Shown here in pieces: positions 51,161 through 59,338 of a DNA stretch of 64,000 nt. The stretch's first letter is position 1. The number at the start of each line of letters is the position of its first letter. The DNA is from Desulfobacteraceae bacterium (GTDB lineage Bacteria > Desulfobacterota > Desulfobacteria > Desulfobacterales > Desulfosarcinaceae). Location: contig QZKV01000074.1 in the NCBI GenBank assembly GCA_003599575.1, forward strand, positions 34,631-98,630, written 5' to 3'. Below the pieces are notes generated by a model. The model ran no database searches, was not told where the DNA came from, and saw nothing but the letters and a program-made list of their open reading frames with translations. The position numbers were made by a program, and so were the translations under genes.

Positions 51161-53665
51161 ATGACCAAGCCGATTACAAATCCGGACCTATTTCATCTGG
51201 AGATCGTCCGCGAAGCCGATCACCTCAAGATCAGCCTGGCCCTGCAGCGCCGCGGCGAAATCCAGACGGTCCGGCAGGTGGAAGAGTTGTTCGTCCCGCT
51301 GGACAGCATCGGCCGCCGCAGCGCCCGGTTGGGCGAAACCCTGAACCAGGCCAACCGGCACGGCCGCCTTACGCCGGAACTGCTGGCGCGGTTGAAAGAA
51401 ACCGGGCAGCTGTTTCGCGATGAGCTTTTTTCGGCCAAGGTCAAGGAACAGCTCAATACGCGCGGCATCGATCATCTGATTCTCTCGCTGGACGATCAGC
51501 TGGTGCATATTCCCTGGGAATTGCTGCATGACGGGACCCGGTTTATGGGGCAGCGCTTTGCCATGGGCCGCGTGATCCGCACCCGCCATACGATCCTCAG
51601 CCCTTTTGCCCGCGATATCCCCACGCCCATGCAAATGCTCGTGCTGGCCGACCCGGCCGGAGAATTGACCGCAGCATACCAGGAGGGCCTCGCGATCCGG
51701 GACTTTGCGGAAGGGTTCAAGGACAAACTGAACGTATTTTTCCGCAGCGGGAACGTCAGTGAAGATTTTATCAAAGCCAAGCTGCGCTATTTTGATCTGG
51801 TGCATTTCGCCGGCCATGCCGACTATGATCCGCGCCGGTCTTCAAAAAGCGCCTGGCGCCTCGGCCAGGGACGCCTTTCGGCCGAGGGCATTGTCAAAAT
51901 GGCCGGCACCGGGCGCATGCCCGCCCTGATTTTCGCCAACGCCTGCCAGTCGGCGCGTGCCGACCACCGCAGGGCGGACCGTGGCGGCCAAACGCGCATC
52001 TTCAATCTGGCCAATGCCTTCCTGCTGTCGGGAGTCAAACATTACCTGGGAACGATCTGGGAAATACCGGACGATGCCAGCAAGTGTTTTGCAATGGCGT
52101 TTTACCGCCATTTGCTCGGCGGGCTGTCCGTCGGCATGGCGGTAAGGACCGCCCGGCAGGCCGTGGCCGACATCCTCGGCGAGCAGAACACCATTTGGGC
52201 CAGCTATCTGCTTTACGGCGACCCGACCACCGCTTATTTCCATGCACCCGCGACCGAACGGGCGGCGGAGAACGTTGGGCATGAACCCGCCCCTGCCCTC
52301 CCAGAGGCGGTGACGGTGGGCACACGCGCCCCGGAAGACGTGATTCGTTTCAGCCCCGCCGGCGGCCGCAAAAGGCGCCTTTGCGTTGCGATCGCCGCCG
52401 TGATGGTTCTATGCGCCGCGCTGGGGACATTCCTGGCCGCCGCCTGGATCGGTTCGGGCAAACGGGCCGCCGATTACGAGCAGCAGGCGCTGGCATCCTT
52501 TCAAACCGGCGATTATGCAAATGCCGAACAGACCTGCCGTTATATGCAACAAAGCTGGCCCGAGCGCGCGTTCAGCCACCTGCTTTTGGGGAATGTGCAT
52601 TTCCTCAAAGGAAAGTTTGCGGAGGCGGGGACATTCTATCGCAATGCCGTGGCGGCGCCCCAGGGCACCGTTCAGGACAAAACCGAAGCGCTGCTGGGGC
52701 TCGGCCGCATCGCTTCCGAAGACGGCCTGGCCGATCAGGCCCTCGGCTACTACCGGCAGGCCGCGGCCATGTCCCCCCGCAATGAAAGCGCCTGCATCGC
52801 CGAAGCGTTGCTGCTGAACCGCCGCGGCGACCATCACCGGGCCCTGGCGCTGCTCAAGGAAGCTGCGGCCGTGTCGTCCGACCCGGCTGCCCTGGAGGCG
52901 CTGATCAGCCAGGTGCAGAGCAGAGCCGAACTGGCCGACGATCGGCAGCGTCTGGAGCGCATCGACCGGATGATCGATGATTTGCTGGCCCGGATGGATT
53001 CCGGACCGCGGACCCTGCCGGCCAACACCTGGTCGTCGCGGTCCCTGTCGATTTGGCTGCTGCCCTTCACCGCCGTCGGGTATGATTTGCATGAAGGTCG
53101 TGCCGAGCTGATGACCAGTGGCATTCTGTACCATCTCCTGCAGGAACAACGCCTGCAGATGGTCGAACGGGAAATGCTGGACCGGCTGTTGTCCGAACTC
53201 AAGCTCGGCGCCTCCCGTTTGAGCGAACCGAATACCTATCTTTCCCTGGGACGTCTGGTGGCCGCGCGCCTCATCATCCTGGGCCGTCTGGTGCATGAAC
53301 CGCCGCAGACCCAGGTGACCCTGCGCTGCATCGAAACCGAAACCGGCCAGGTCGTGGCCGTCATCAGCGATGTCGTCGACGGCGGCAACGCGGTTTCCCA
53401 AACAGCGGCCGGGCTGGCCGCCGCACTAAAAGCCCGGCTGGCCGCGTACTACCCCGTCAGGGCCTGCATCGTCGAAGAAAAAAAGGATTTCCTGGTTTTG
53501 GACATCGGCCAGCGCCAGGGGGCTGCCGTCGGAATGTCTTTGCGGGGCGTGAACGCCGATTTAGTGGTGAAAGTAGTGGCTGTGGAAGCCGACCGCTGCA
53601 CGGCCAAAATCCAGGGTGTAAACACTTCCGCCGGTGTGGGACTTCAGCTCGAAGCGATTCCCTAG
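51161..53665 (+). CDS. CHAT (caspase-like) protease, TM-TPR-CsgG architecture
   Basis: The 834-residue protein has an N-terminal CHAT peptidase domain (about 80-360) with the catalytic dyad His219 (HFAGHADYD) and Cys262 (FANACQSAR), and the typical NAFLLSGVKHYLGTIWEIPD and YGDP ends. A basic-flanked membrane helix (about 407-430) follows, then TPR-like repeats (about 440-580), a coiled stretch and a CsgG/FlgO-like domain (about 625-765: LLPFTAVGYD...RLQMVEREMLDRLLSELK...LGRLVAARLIILGRLV). Topology predicts the CHAT domain in the cytoplasm and TPR/CsgG in the periplasm. CHAT proteases cleave specific proteins after activation; the neighbouring anti-sigma is an attractive but unproven substrate. 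Confidence 0.8.
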   Translation: MTKPITNPDLFHLEIVREADHLKISLALQRRGEIQTVRQVEELFVPLDSIGRRSARLGETLNQANRHGRLTPELLARLKETGQLFRDELFSAKVKEQLNTRGIDHLILSLDDQLVHIPWELLHDGTRFMGQRFAMGRVIRTRHTILSPFARDIPTPMQMLVLADPAGELTAAYQEGLAIRDFAEGFKDKLNVFFRSGNVSEDFIKAKLRYFDLVHFAGHADYDPRRSSKSAWRLGQGRLSAEGIVKMAGTGRMPALIFANACQSARADHRRADRGGQTRIFNLANAFLLSGVKHYLGTIWEIPDDASKCFAMAFYRHLLGGLSVGMAVRTARQAVADILGEQNTIWASYLLYGDPTTAYFHAPATERAAENVGHEPAPALPEAVTVGTRAPEDVIRFSPAGGRKRRLCVAIAAVMVLCAALGTFLAAAWIGSGKRAADYEQQALASFQTGDYANAEQTCRYMQQSWPERAFSHLLLGNVHFLKGKFAEAGTFYRNAVAAPQGTVQDKTEALLGLGRIASEDGLADQALGYYRQAAAMSPRNESACIAEALLLNRRGDHHRALALLKEAAAVSSDPAALEALISQVQSRAELADDRQRLERIDRMIDDLLARMDSGPRTLPANTWSSRSLSIWLLPFTAVGYDLHEGRAELMTSGILYHLLQEQRLQMVEREMLDRLLSELKLGASRLSEPNTYLSLGRLVAARLIILGRLVHEPPQTQVTLRCIETETGQVVAVISDVVDGGNAVSQTAAGLAAALKARLAAYYPVRACIVEEKKDFLVLDIGQRQGAAVGMSLRGVNADLVVKVVAVEADRCTAKIQGVNTSAGVGLQLEAIP

Positions 53666-54023
53666 AATTGCTTCGATTCCCTTCTTTGCTGGTGACCGGG
53701 TCGCTGCAGACTGCCCGACTCGCTGATCTCTCTTATTGCCTTGACTTCCAAGTCCGACATCTGCTTCCAGGCAGCGTCTTCAAAAGTTATCTCACACCCC
53801 CAAACACCTCCTTCAAATGCAATCTCACTCGGTCCCTGATCGTTTTGCTTCCATAAAAAACCACCGAAAAAAAAATTTCCCTGGATATTCGGCCGGACTG
53901 CGAGAAATGACAAATCCATCCGTCAATTATCATCGCCGGGACAATCAGGAGCAACTGCACCAACGTGCCGGTGAACGTCCGAAGAAGAAAGAAACAAGTC
54001 AAAAATGCTGAAAGGAGATCGCC
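53666..54023. other. Intergenic stretch inside the plus-strand locus
   Basis: This 358-base gap is AT-richer than its flanks. GAAAGGAG at the end is the ribosome-binding site of the next gene. I see no gene, RNA or intrinsic terminator; it may hold a promoter for the lipoprotein genes downstream. Confidence 0.4.
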
Positions 54024-55592
54024 GTGAAGTTCAAAGGACATTTGGCAAAAGGGTTGATTCTATGGATGTCGCTGCTTTTGTTCGGCGGTTGCGGCGGGGG
54101 CGGCGGCGGTGGCGGCACCCCTCCCCCCTCGCAGAATACGCCTGTGGATACTTCCGCCCCAGCCATCTCCGGATTTGATTTTGCCCTTCAGGAGGGGGAT
54201 TTCTGGGAGTACGAGTGGGATTATGAATGGTCCTATCATGACGCCTGGAGCAGCAGCAGTGCCGAATATGCCAGCCGGTTTCGCATCACTTTAGGCGTTC
54301 CGATCGAGGTCAACGGAATCCTTTTCTACGAAATGATCCTCTCCGGCACCGCGGTTGCGGGCGATCGCAAGGATTTCACGCCTGCCGGAAAGTACCTTGC
54401 CGTCACGCGGAACCAAATCATCACCCTGGAAGCCGACGGGGTGACGCAGACGGTCATTTTCGATGCCGCGGCGGGCGCCTGGCCGGGCAGCGGCTTTTTC
54501 ACTTCTTTTCCGTCGGACACCCTTTTCGAAGCCACGCTTTCCACCATCAGCAACGATTATATCAACGAAGCGGCCTACCAGGTGAGTGAATCGGCCAGTT
54601 CCAGCAACTGCCAGTACTTCCCGGGCGTGGGGACCATCTGCGGCGGGGACTACGATGAAACGCTGAAGGCGCGGGAATACTACATCGCCGGTCTGGGGCC
54701 GGTGGGACTTTACACCTATTCCGGTATAAGCGACTCAGAATGGTCGTCTTCGAGTCAAGCCGATATTGGTCTTACGGCTTCTTCGCTGCGCGGGGACACG
54801 CTTCCTTATCTGCTTGAAGTGGAGCCCAACAATCAAATCGACGCAGCCACGCCGATCCTCCTTCCGGCGCGGATCGAAGGCGACGGGGTGAGTGAAGCAA
54901 AATTCGGCGGGACGACCGCCGTCCAGGTCAATGTGATTGCCGCCGCCGAATCCGAACCGAACGATTCGCCGTCTGCGCCTCAGGCGATGGATCTGCCGGC
55001 CGGGATTTCGGGCGACGTCATGGCCGGAGATCCCAATACTTCGGTAGAAGTACAAGCCTCTCCGGACGGGACCCCTTATACCACCACTTTCGAAGACTGG
55101 TATGAGGTAACCCTCGGCACAGGCCAAACCCTCAACATCCAGATGCGTTTTCCGGGCACCGCGGCGGACCTGGACATGTACCTTTTCAGCCTCGATGCCT
55201 CGAACAACGTGACCATCCACGCCAACAGCGTGGACGACAATATCGGCCAGAACGAGTTCGACGAGCAGATGAGCCGGTATCTTTCAGCCGGCACCTATTA
55301 TGTCGCCGTCGATGCGTGGGATACCCCGACGAGAGCCGCCTACACCCTGGACATTTCGACGGGAAGTTCATCGATCGATGTCTGTGACTGGTTCAGCTTT
55401 TCTCTTCCTGCGCAAGCCCGGGTGACCATTGCCGTCACCGGCGGCCCCGGCTTCGTGCTGGCCGATGCGGCGATGAGCAGCGTTCTGGCCAACGGCGGCG
55501 CGCAGGGCACGTCCATAAACCTGCCTGCGGGGACCTATTTGATCGGTATCGGCCAGGGCGGGGCCTACACGCTCGACGTGACTTCGCCGTAG
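54024..55592 (+). CDS. Lipoprotein with pre-peptidase C-terminal (PPC)-like domains
   Basis: The GTG start (AAAGGAG upstream) opens a signal peptide with lipobox LFGGC followed by a Gly-rich linker. About 45-265 are a beta-rich region of unknown type with a Trp/Tyr-rich segment. From about 270 come two ESEPNDSP/VEPNNQ-type motifs and a PPC domain (EDWYEVTLGTGQTLNIQMRF, LDMYLFSLDAS, YYVAVDAW, YTLDIS). PPC domains are found on secreted enzymes and surface proteins and help folding or binding. A second, partial unit follows (CDWFSFSLPAQARVTIAV). Function is unknown. Confidence 0.75.
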   Translation: MKFKGHLAKGLILWMSLLLFGGCGGGGGGGGTPPPSQNTPVDTSAPAISGFDFALQEGDFWEYEWDYEWSYHDAWSSSSAEYASRFRITLGVPIEVNGILFYEMILSGTAVAGDRKDFTPAGKYLAVTRNQIITLEADGVTQTVIFDAAAGAWPGSGFFTSFPSDTLFEATLSTISNDYINEAAYQVSESASSSNCQYFPGVGTICGGDYDETLKAREYYIAGLGPVGLYTYSGISDSEWSSSSQADIGLTASSLRGDTLPYLLEVEPNNQIDAATPILLPARIEGDGVSEAKFGGTTAVQVNVIAAAESEPNDSPSAPQAMDLPAGISGDVMAGDPNTSVEVQASPDGTPYTTTFEDWYEVTLGTGQTLNIQMRFPGTAADLDMYLFSLDASNNVTIHANSVDDNIGQNEFDEQMSRYLSAGTYYVAVDAWDTPTRAAYTLDISTGSSSIDVCDWFSFSLPAQARVTIAVTGGPGFVLADAAMSSVLANGGAQGTSINLPAGTYLIGIGQGGAYTLDVTSP

Positions 55593-55635
55593 TCGGGGGA
55601 ACGAGCGATCGCTTGAATATTAAAAGGAGGACACA

Positions 55636-56388
55636 ATGGCGAGATTTCTTCGAATGGTAGGGGGCCTTTTGGCCGTTGCGGCGCTATTGCTGGGAGGCCC
55701 GTCTTCCGCATGGTGCTCTCCCATGTATGACGGGATTTACGCCGGCACCTATGTCGGCGACGATTCCAGCTACGATCAGGGCTATTGGGTGGCCGTGATC
55801 ACCGCGGATCCATCGACCAGCTTTTTTCTGACCTGGTCAATGTTCGCCTATAACGACGGCGGGCACTTGAGTTACATGGGGGAAACCGCCGGCAAGACCG
55901 GACACTTTTACAGTCTTTCGGTCATGAACGTCAGCACGATCGACGCCTATATCGATTCATATAACGGCTTCACCGTGACGGGAACCTGGGTCAACGATTC
56001 CGAATCCGGGGAATTCTCGGGCGGCCAGGTCGACGCCTGCACCTACAGCGGCGCCTTGGAAGGCACCTTTGGCGGGGATGACGAAGGCGAATGGTCGATG
56101 ACCATCGGAACCGACTGTCATATCGACGGCACCATGTTCCCCGATGTGGGCGGCAGCTACTCTTTTACGGGTGCGTGCCACCCCGACGGCTACATGGCCG
56201 CGATGGGTTCGGATGCATCCGGCACCTTTATCGTCGCCGGGCAGTTTTCCAGTGCCACCTACGTTTCCGGTTCCTGGGCGGCCGAGACCGGCGAGTCCGG
56301 TGCCTTCGCCACCCGCACGAGCGGCGGCGGATTGGACGAAGAAGGCGGCGGGGGCGGCTGCTTTATCCTCGGTCTGATCGACGGGTAG
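55636..56388 (+). CDS. Secreted protein with Gly-rich CFI tail
   Basis: The 250-residue protein has an N-terminal signal peptide (cleavage around WCSP), and a beta-rich body with repeated GTFGGDDEGEWSMTI-, GSYSFTGAC- and GTFIVAGQFSSATYVSGSW-like strands. It ends GGGGGCFILGLIDG. This tail resembles GGGYCFIGTA in the 1547-residue protein of the same locus, and the GGGCFI motif common in Desulfobacterota surface proteins. AAAGGAGG precedes the ATG. It lies 43 bases after the PPC lipoprotein gene. I do not recognise its body. Confidence 0.7.
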   Translation: MARFLRMVGGLLAVAALLLGGPSSAWCSPMYDGIYAGTYVGDDSSYDQGYWVAVITADPSTSFFLTWSMFAYNDGGHLSYMGETAGKTGHFYSLSVMNVSTIDAYIDSYNGFTVTGTWVNDSESGEFSGGQVDACTYSGALEGTFGGDDEGEWSMTIGTDCHIDGTMFPDVGGSYSFTGACHPDGYMAAMGSDASGTFIVAGQFSSATYVSGSWAAETGESGAFATRTSGGGLDEEGGGGGCFILGLIDG

Positions 56389-56476
56389 AAAATGCCTGAT
56401 CAAAATCCATGCGCAATGGAATTCCATCACATATGCAAAAACATCTTTGCCATGCGCCGAACAAGAGGAGACTGCA

Positions 56477-58213
56477 ATGAAACATTTGCTTTCCAGGGCT
56501 GCGGTCATGGTTTTCATTGCTGCGCTGCTGTCCCTGTTCAACGCCTGCGGCGGCGGTGGCGGCAATGCCCCTGAACCCTTGACCGGCCGCTTCATCGACG
56601 CGCCGGTCAGTGGGCTGCGCTATGCCACCGACAGCCTGTCGGGAACCACCGATGCCGACGGCCGGTTCCGCTACCAACCCGGTGAAGAGGTGCGGTTTTA
56701 CGTGGGCGATATCCTGATCGGACGGGCCGCCGGCGCCGCGACCCTCACCCCGTTCGACTTGGCGGGGATGAGCGCCGCCGCAAGCCCCCTGGCAATCCAG
56801 GCGCTGCAGCGCGATCTGGCCAGGGACAGGATCACGGCCGCCGACCGGGTGGTCAACATCGCCGTGTTCCTGCAGACCCTGGACCAGGACGGCGATCCGG
56901 CCAACGGCCTTCAGATCCCTCAAGCCATGCATGCCGTCACGGCCGGCGCATCGCTGAACTTCCACAAAAAATGGTTTGATTTTGGAGAAATGGCAGCCTT
57001 GCGCATGCTGCTCGGCAGGGCCCGCAGCCAGGCGATATGGGGCGGCGGCCGTGCCGTCTGCAAGGCCCATCGGGCCATGGCGCATCTGTATGCCGGCCTG
57101 GGGCTGCAACCCGCGATGGGCCGCCAGACCCTCTCCGAGGAGGACGCCGGCGCCGACGGCACAGTGGACCGGTATTTTTCTTCGGCCTACGACGCCCGCG
57201 GCAACCGAACGTTATACGAGTATGTCGACAACGGCATGCTGCAATGGCGCCAGGTCTATACCCATGATGCCGATGGCAACCAGATCTTGCGAGAGTATGA
57301 CCAAGACGGCGACGGCACGGCGGATTTCCGATCTGCAGCGCTGTATGACGCCAATGGCGACTTGATTTTATATGAATACGATGCTGATGCCGACGGAACC
57401 ACGGATGGCCGGACGATGCTGACCTATGACGCCGACGGCCATCCGATCCGGGAGGAGCAGGACGATGACGCCGACGGCACCGTGGATAGTTGCGAGATCT
57501 CGGTCTACGACGTCAACGGCAACGTTACCCGGTGGGAATCCGACGATAATTTCGACGGCGTCCCGGAAGCCGTAGAGGTGTACGCTTATGACGTCAACGG
57601 CAACAAAACTTTGTCGGAGTATGACAGCGACGCCGACGGCGCCGTCGACAGCCGTTCTACCTATGCCTATGACGCCGACGGCAACCGGACCTTGCAGGAG
57701 GATGACTACGACGCCGACGGTACGGCGGAATGGCGCAGTCTCTACAGCTATGACGCGCAGGGCAACCAGATCCGCTACGAGTATGACAACGACGGCGATG
57801 GATCGATGAACCACTGTAGAACGTACGCCTATGACGCCGACGGCAACCGCACCTTGGAGGAGCATGACGATGACGGCGACGGCATCGTGGATAACCGCTC
57901 TATCGCCACCTACGACGCCGGCGGCAACCAGATCCGGCAAGAGTATGACGAGGACGCCGATGGCACCGTCGATAATCGTTCTATCTACACTTGGGACGCC
58001 AACGGCAACATGACCCGCTACGAGGATGACCACGACGTGGACGGCACGGTGGATCGGCTGGGGACCTATACTTATGACACCCACGGCAATCGGATACTGT
58101 CCGAGTATGACCATGATGCCGACGGCACACTGGAATCACGTTCTACCGCCGCTTTTGTCGTCACGCCGGTCCAATGGGTGGACCTTTTGTCCATGTCGAT
58201 GGGGCCGCGTTGA
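56477..58213 (+). CDS. Lipoprotein with twelve 27-residue Asp-rich YD-type repeats
   Basis: ATG 56477 (GAGGAG upstream) opens a signal peptide with lipobox FNACG and a Gly linker. Residues about 30-235 resemble a surface-protein domain (FIDAPVSGLRYAT...TDADGRFRYQPGE...VRFYVGDILIG), often seen in bacterial lipoproteins. From residue 238 on there are twelve units, the first of 25 and the others of 27 residues, of consensus YDADGNxTLxEYDxDADGTVDxRSxYT. Each holds two Asp-rich DxDGN/DxDGT loops suited to Ca2+, and the YD motif recalls RHS repeats. Length is 578. Ca-dependent rigidity or ligand binding at the cell surface is inferred. Confidence 0.8.
   Translation: MKHLLSRAAVMVFIAALLSLFNACGGGGGNAPEPLTGRFIDAPVSGLRYATDSLSGTTDADGRFRYQPGEEVRFYVGDILIGRAAGAATLTPFDLAGMSAAASPLAIQALQRDLARDRITAADRVVNIAVFLQTLDQDGDPANGLQIPQAMHAVTAGASLNFHKKWFDFGEMAALRMLLGRARSQAIWGGGRAVCKAHRAMAHLYAGLGLQPAMGRQTLSEEDAGADGTVDRYFSSAYDARGNRTLYEYVDNGMLQWRQVYTHDADGNQILREYDQDGDGTADFRSAALYDANGDLILYEYDADADGTTDGRTMLTYDADGHPIREEQDDDADGTVDSCEISVYDVNGNVTRWESDDNFDGVPEAVEVYAYDVNGNKTLSEYDSDADGAVDSRSTYAYDADGNRTLQEDDYDADGTAEWRSLYSYDAQGNQIRYEYDNDGDGSMNHCRTYAYDADGNRTLEEHDDDGDGIVDNRSIATYDAGGNQIRQEYDEDADGTVDNRSIYTWDANGNMTRYEDDHDVDGTVDRLGTYTYDTHGNRILSEYDHDADGTLESRSTAAFVVTPVQWVDLLSMSMGPR
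57188..58153 (+). repeat. 12-unit 81-base tandem repeat (coding)
   Basis: Eleven 81-base units and one 75-base unit encode the YDADGN...DGTVD repeats of the lipoprotein. Nucleotide identity between units is moderate, so this is an old array rather than a fresh expansion. Confidence 0.85.
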
Positions 58214-58313
58214 CCGGAAGACAAAACCTCTGCCGCCCAAGGGACGATTTTGAGGCCCGCTCCGACCGACAAACGGATGACGAAGCGGCAGGCCATCCTG
58301 AGGAGGGATATAC

Positions 58314-59321
58314 ATGAAAAGAACCATCGTTTTACTGCTGGCATTTACCTTCTGGCATTTGGCCGGCATCGCAGCGCCGGCCGATGCCTACGAGGATCTG
58401 CGGGGCCGCTTCGTCATCGATCTGCCCGAGGGATGGCAGCTGCAACCGCAGACGGACGACCGGGTCTACGTCTTCAAAAAGGACGGCGACAGCATCATCC
58501 TGGAGTATGTTCTGCACACCAGCGATCCGGGCGAGCTGCTTAAAAAGGCCCTCGCAACGCTCGGTCTGTCCGGCCTGAAGAAGCCCGTGCTGGAAGGTGA
58601 TCTCGAGAGCCTCAGCATCAACGGCCATCCGGCCCGCTGGGGCATGTACAAAAGCGAAATGGCGGTCGGCGGCACCCAGGTGACTCTCTTCAGCCGGCTG
58701 GGATGCGTATCCCTTGATGAACACGGGGTCTATTTCATGTCGATCTTCAACCAGACCCGCAAAGCCGAGTTGAGCAGGCCCTTGGCGAAAGCATTTCAAA
58801 GCATCCGCGCGCCCGGCCAGGCCCTCACCGGCGCAAGCGCTGTCCGGTCCGTCCCGGCCGAAACCGCCGCGCCCGCACCAACCGCCTGGCAGCACGAATT
58901 TGTCCGCCTGAATCTTCCGCCGGGTTGGAAAGAGAAGCCCAAGCTGCAAAACTTTGAAGAAGAGGTCATCGGCTGGTTCGAATACGAACCCCTGGGGGCC
59001 CATCTGCTGGCGCTGTGCTACCGCGGATTCGGCATGAACAAAACCAAGGCCCTGAAGGCCGCCAAGCAGACGGTCGAAATCTCGATGCCCAATGCTGCTC
59101 CCGCCAAGGTCTATGAACTGGAGCTGGAAAGCGGAGACAAAGCACCGGTGGTTGTCTACCGCGGCACCAGTGTGAGCCGCGGCGCCGAAGTACAGAGCGC
59201 CGCCGCCACCGCAACGCTGAAGGCCGGCAAGTGTTATTTGGATCTGATCGGCTACGTGCAGGCGGCCGGCCTGGACGAGCTGGAAAGAGATATTGTCGCG
59301 ATCGCACGCTCGGCCGAATAG
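58314..59321 (+). CDS. Secreted hypothetical protein with duplicated domain
   Basis: A signal peptide (cleavage about after ADA) precedes two similar halves: FVIDLPEGWQLQPQTDDRVYVFKKDG...LEYVLH and FVRLNLPPGWKEKPKLQNFEEEVIGWFEY...LALCYRG, each ending in an alpha-helical segment (KAELSRPLAKAFQSIRAPG; LDELERDIVAIARSAE). The duplicated unit resembles the small beta-sandwich of PsbP-like or DUF1795-type proteins, a weak guess. GAGGAGGG lies before the ATG. The gene overlaps no neighbour and is followed after 17 bases by the propeller lipoprotein. Confidence 0.65.
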   Translation: MKRTIVLLLAFTFWHLAGIAAPADAYEDLRGRFVIDLPEGWQLQPQTDDRVYVFKKDGDSIILEYVLHTSDPGELLKKALATLGLSGLKKPVLEGDLESLSINGHPARWGMYKSEMAVGGTQVTLFSRLGCVSLDEHGVYFMSIFNQTRKAELSRPLAKAFQSIRAPGQALTGASAVRSVPAETAAPAPTAWQHEFVRLNLPPGWKEKPKLQNFEEEVIGWFEYEPLGAHLLALCYRGFGMNKTKALKAAKQTVEISMPNAAPAKVYELELESGDKAPVVVYRGTSVSRGAEVQSAAATATLKAGKCYLDLIGYVQAAGLDELERDIVAIARSAE

Positions 59322-59338
59322 AAGTATGGGGAGGCGCC

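Noticed and set aside
51161..53665. Type III-E CRISPR (gRAMP/Csx29) locus
   Set aside because: The CHAT protein has a membrane helix and CsgG domain, and there is no Cas7-11, repeat array or Csx30-like gene in the window.
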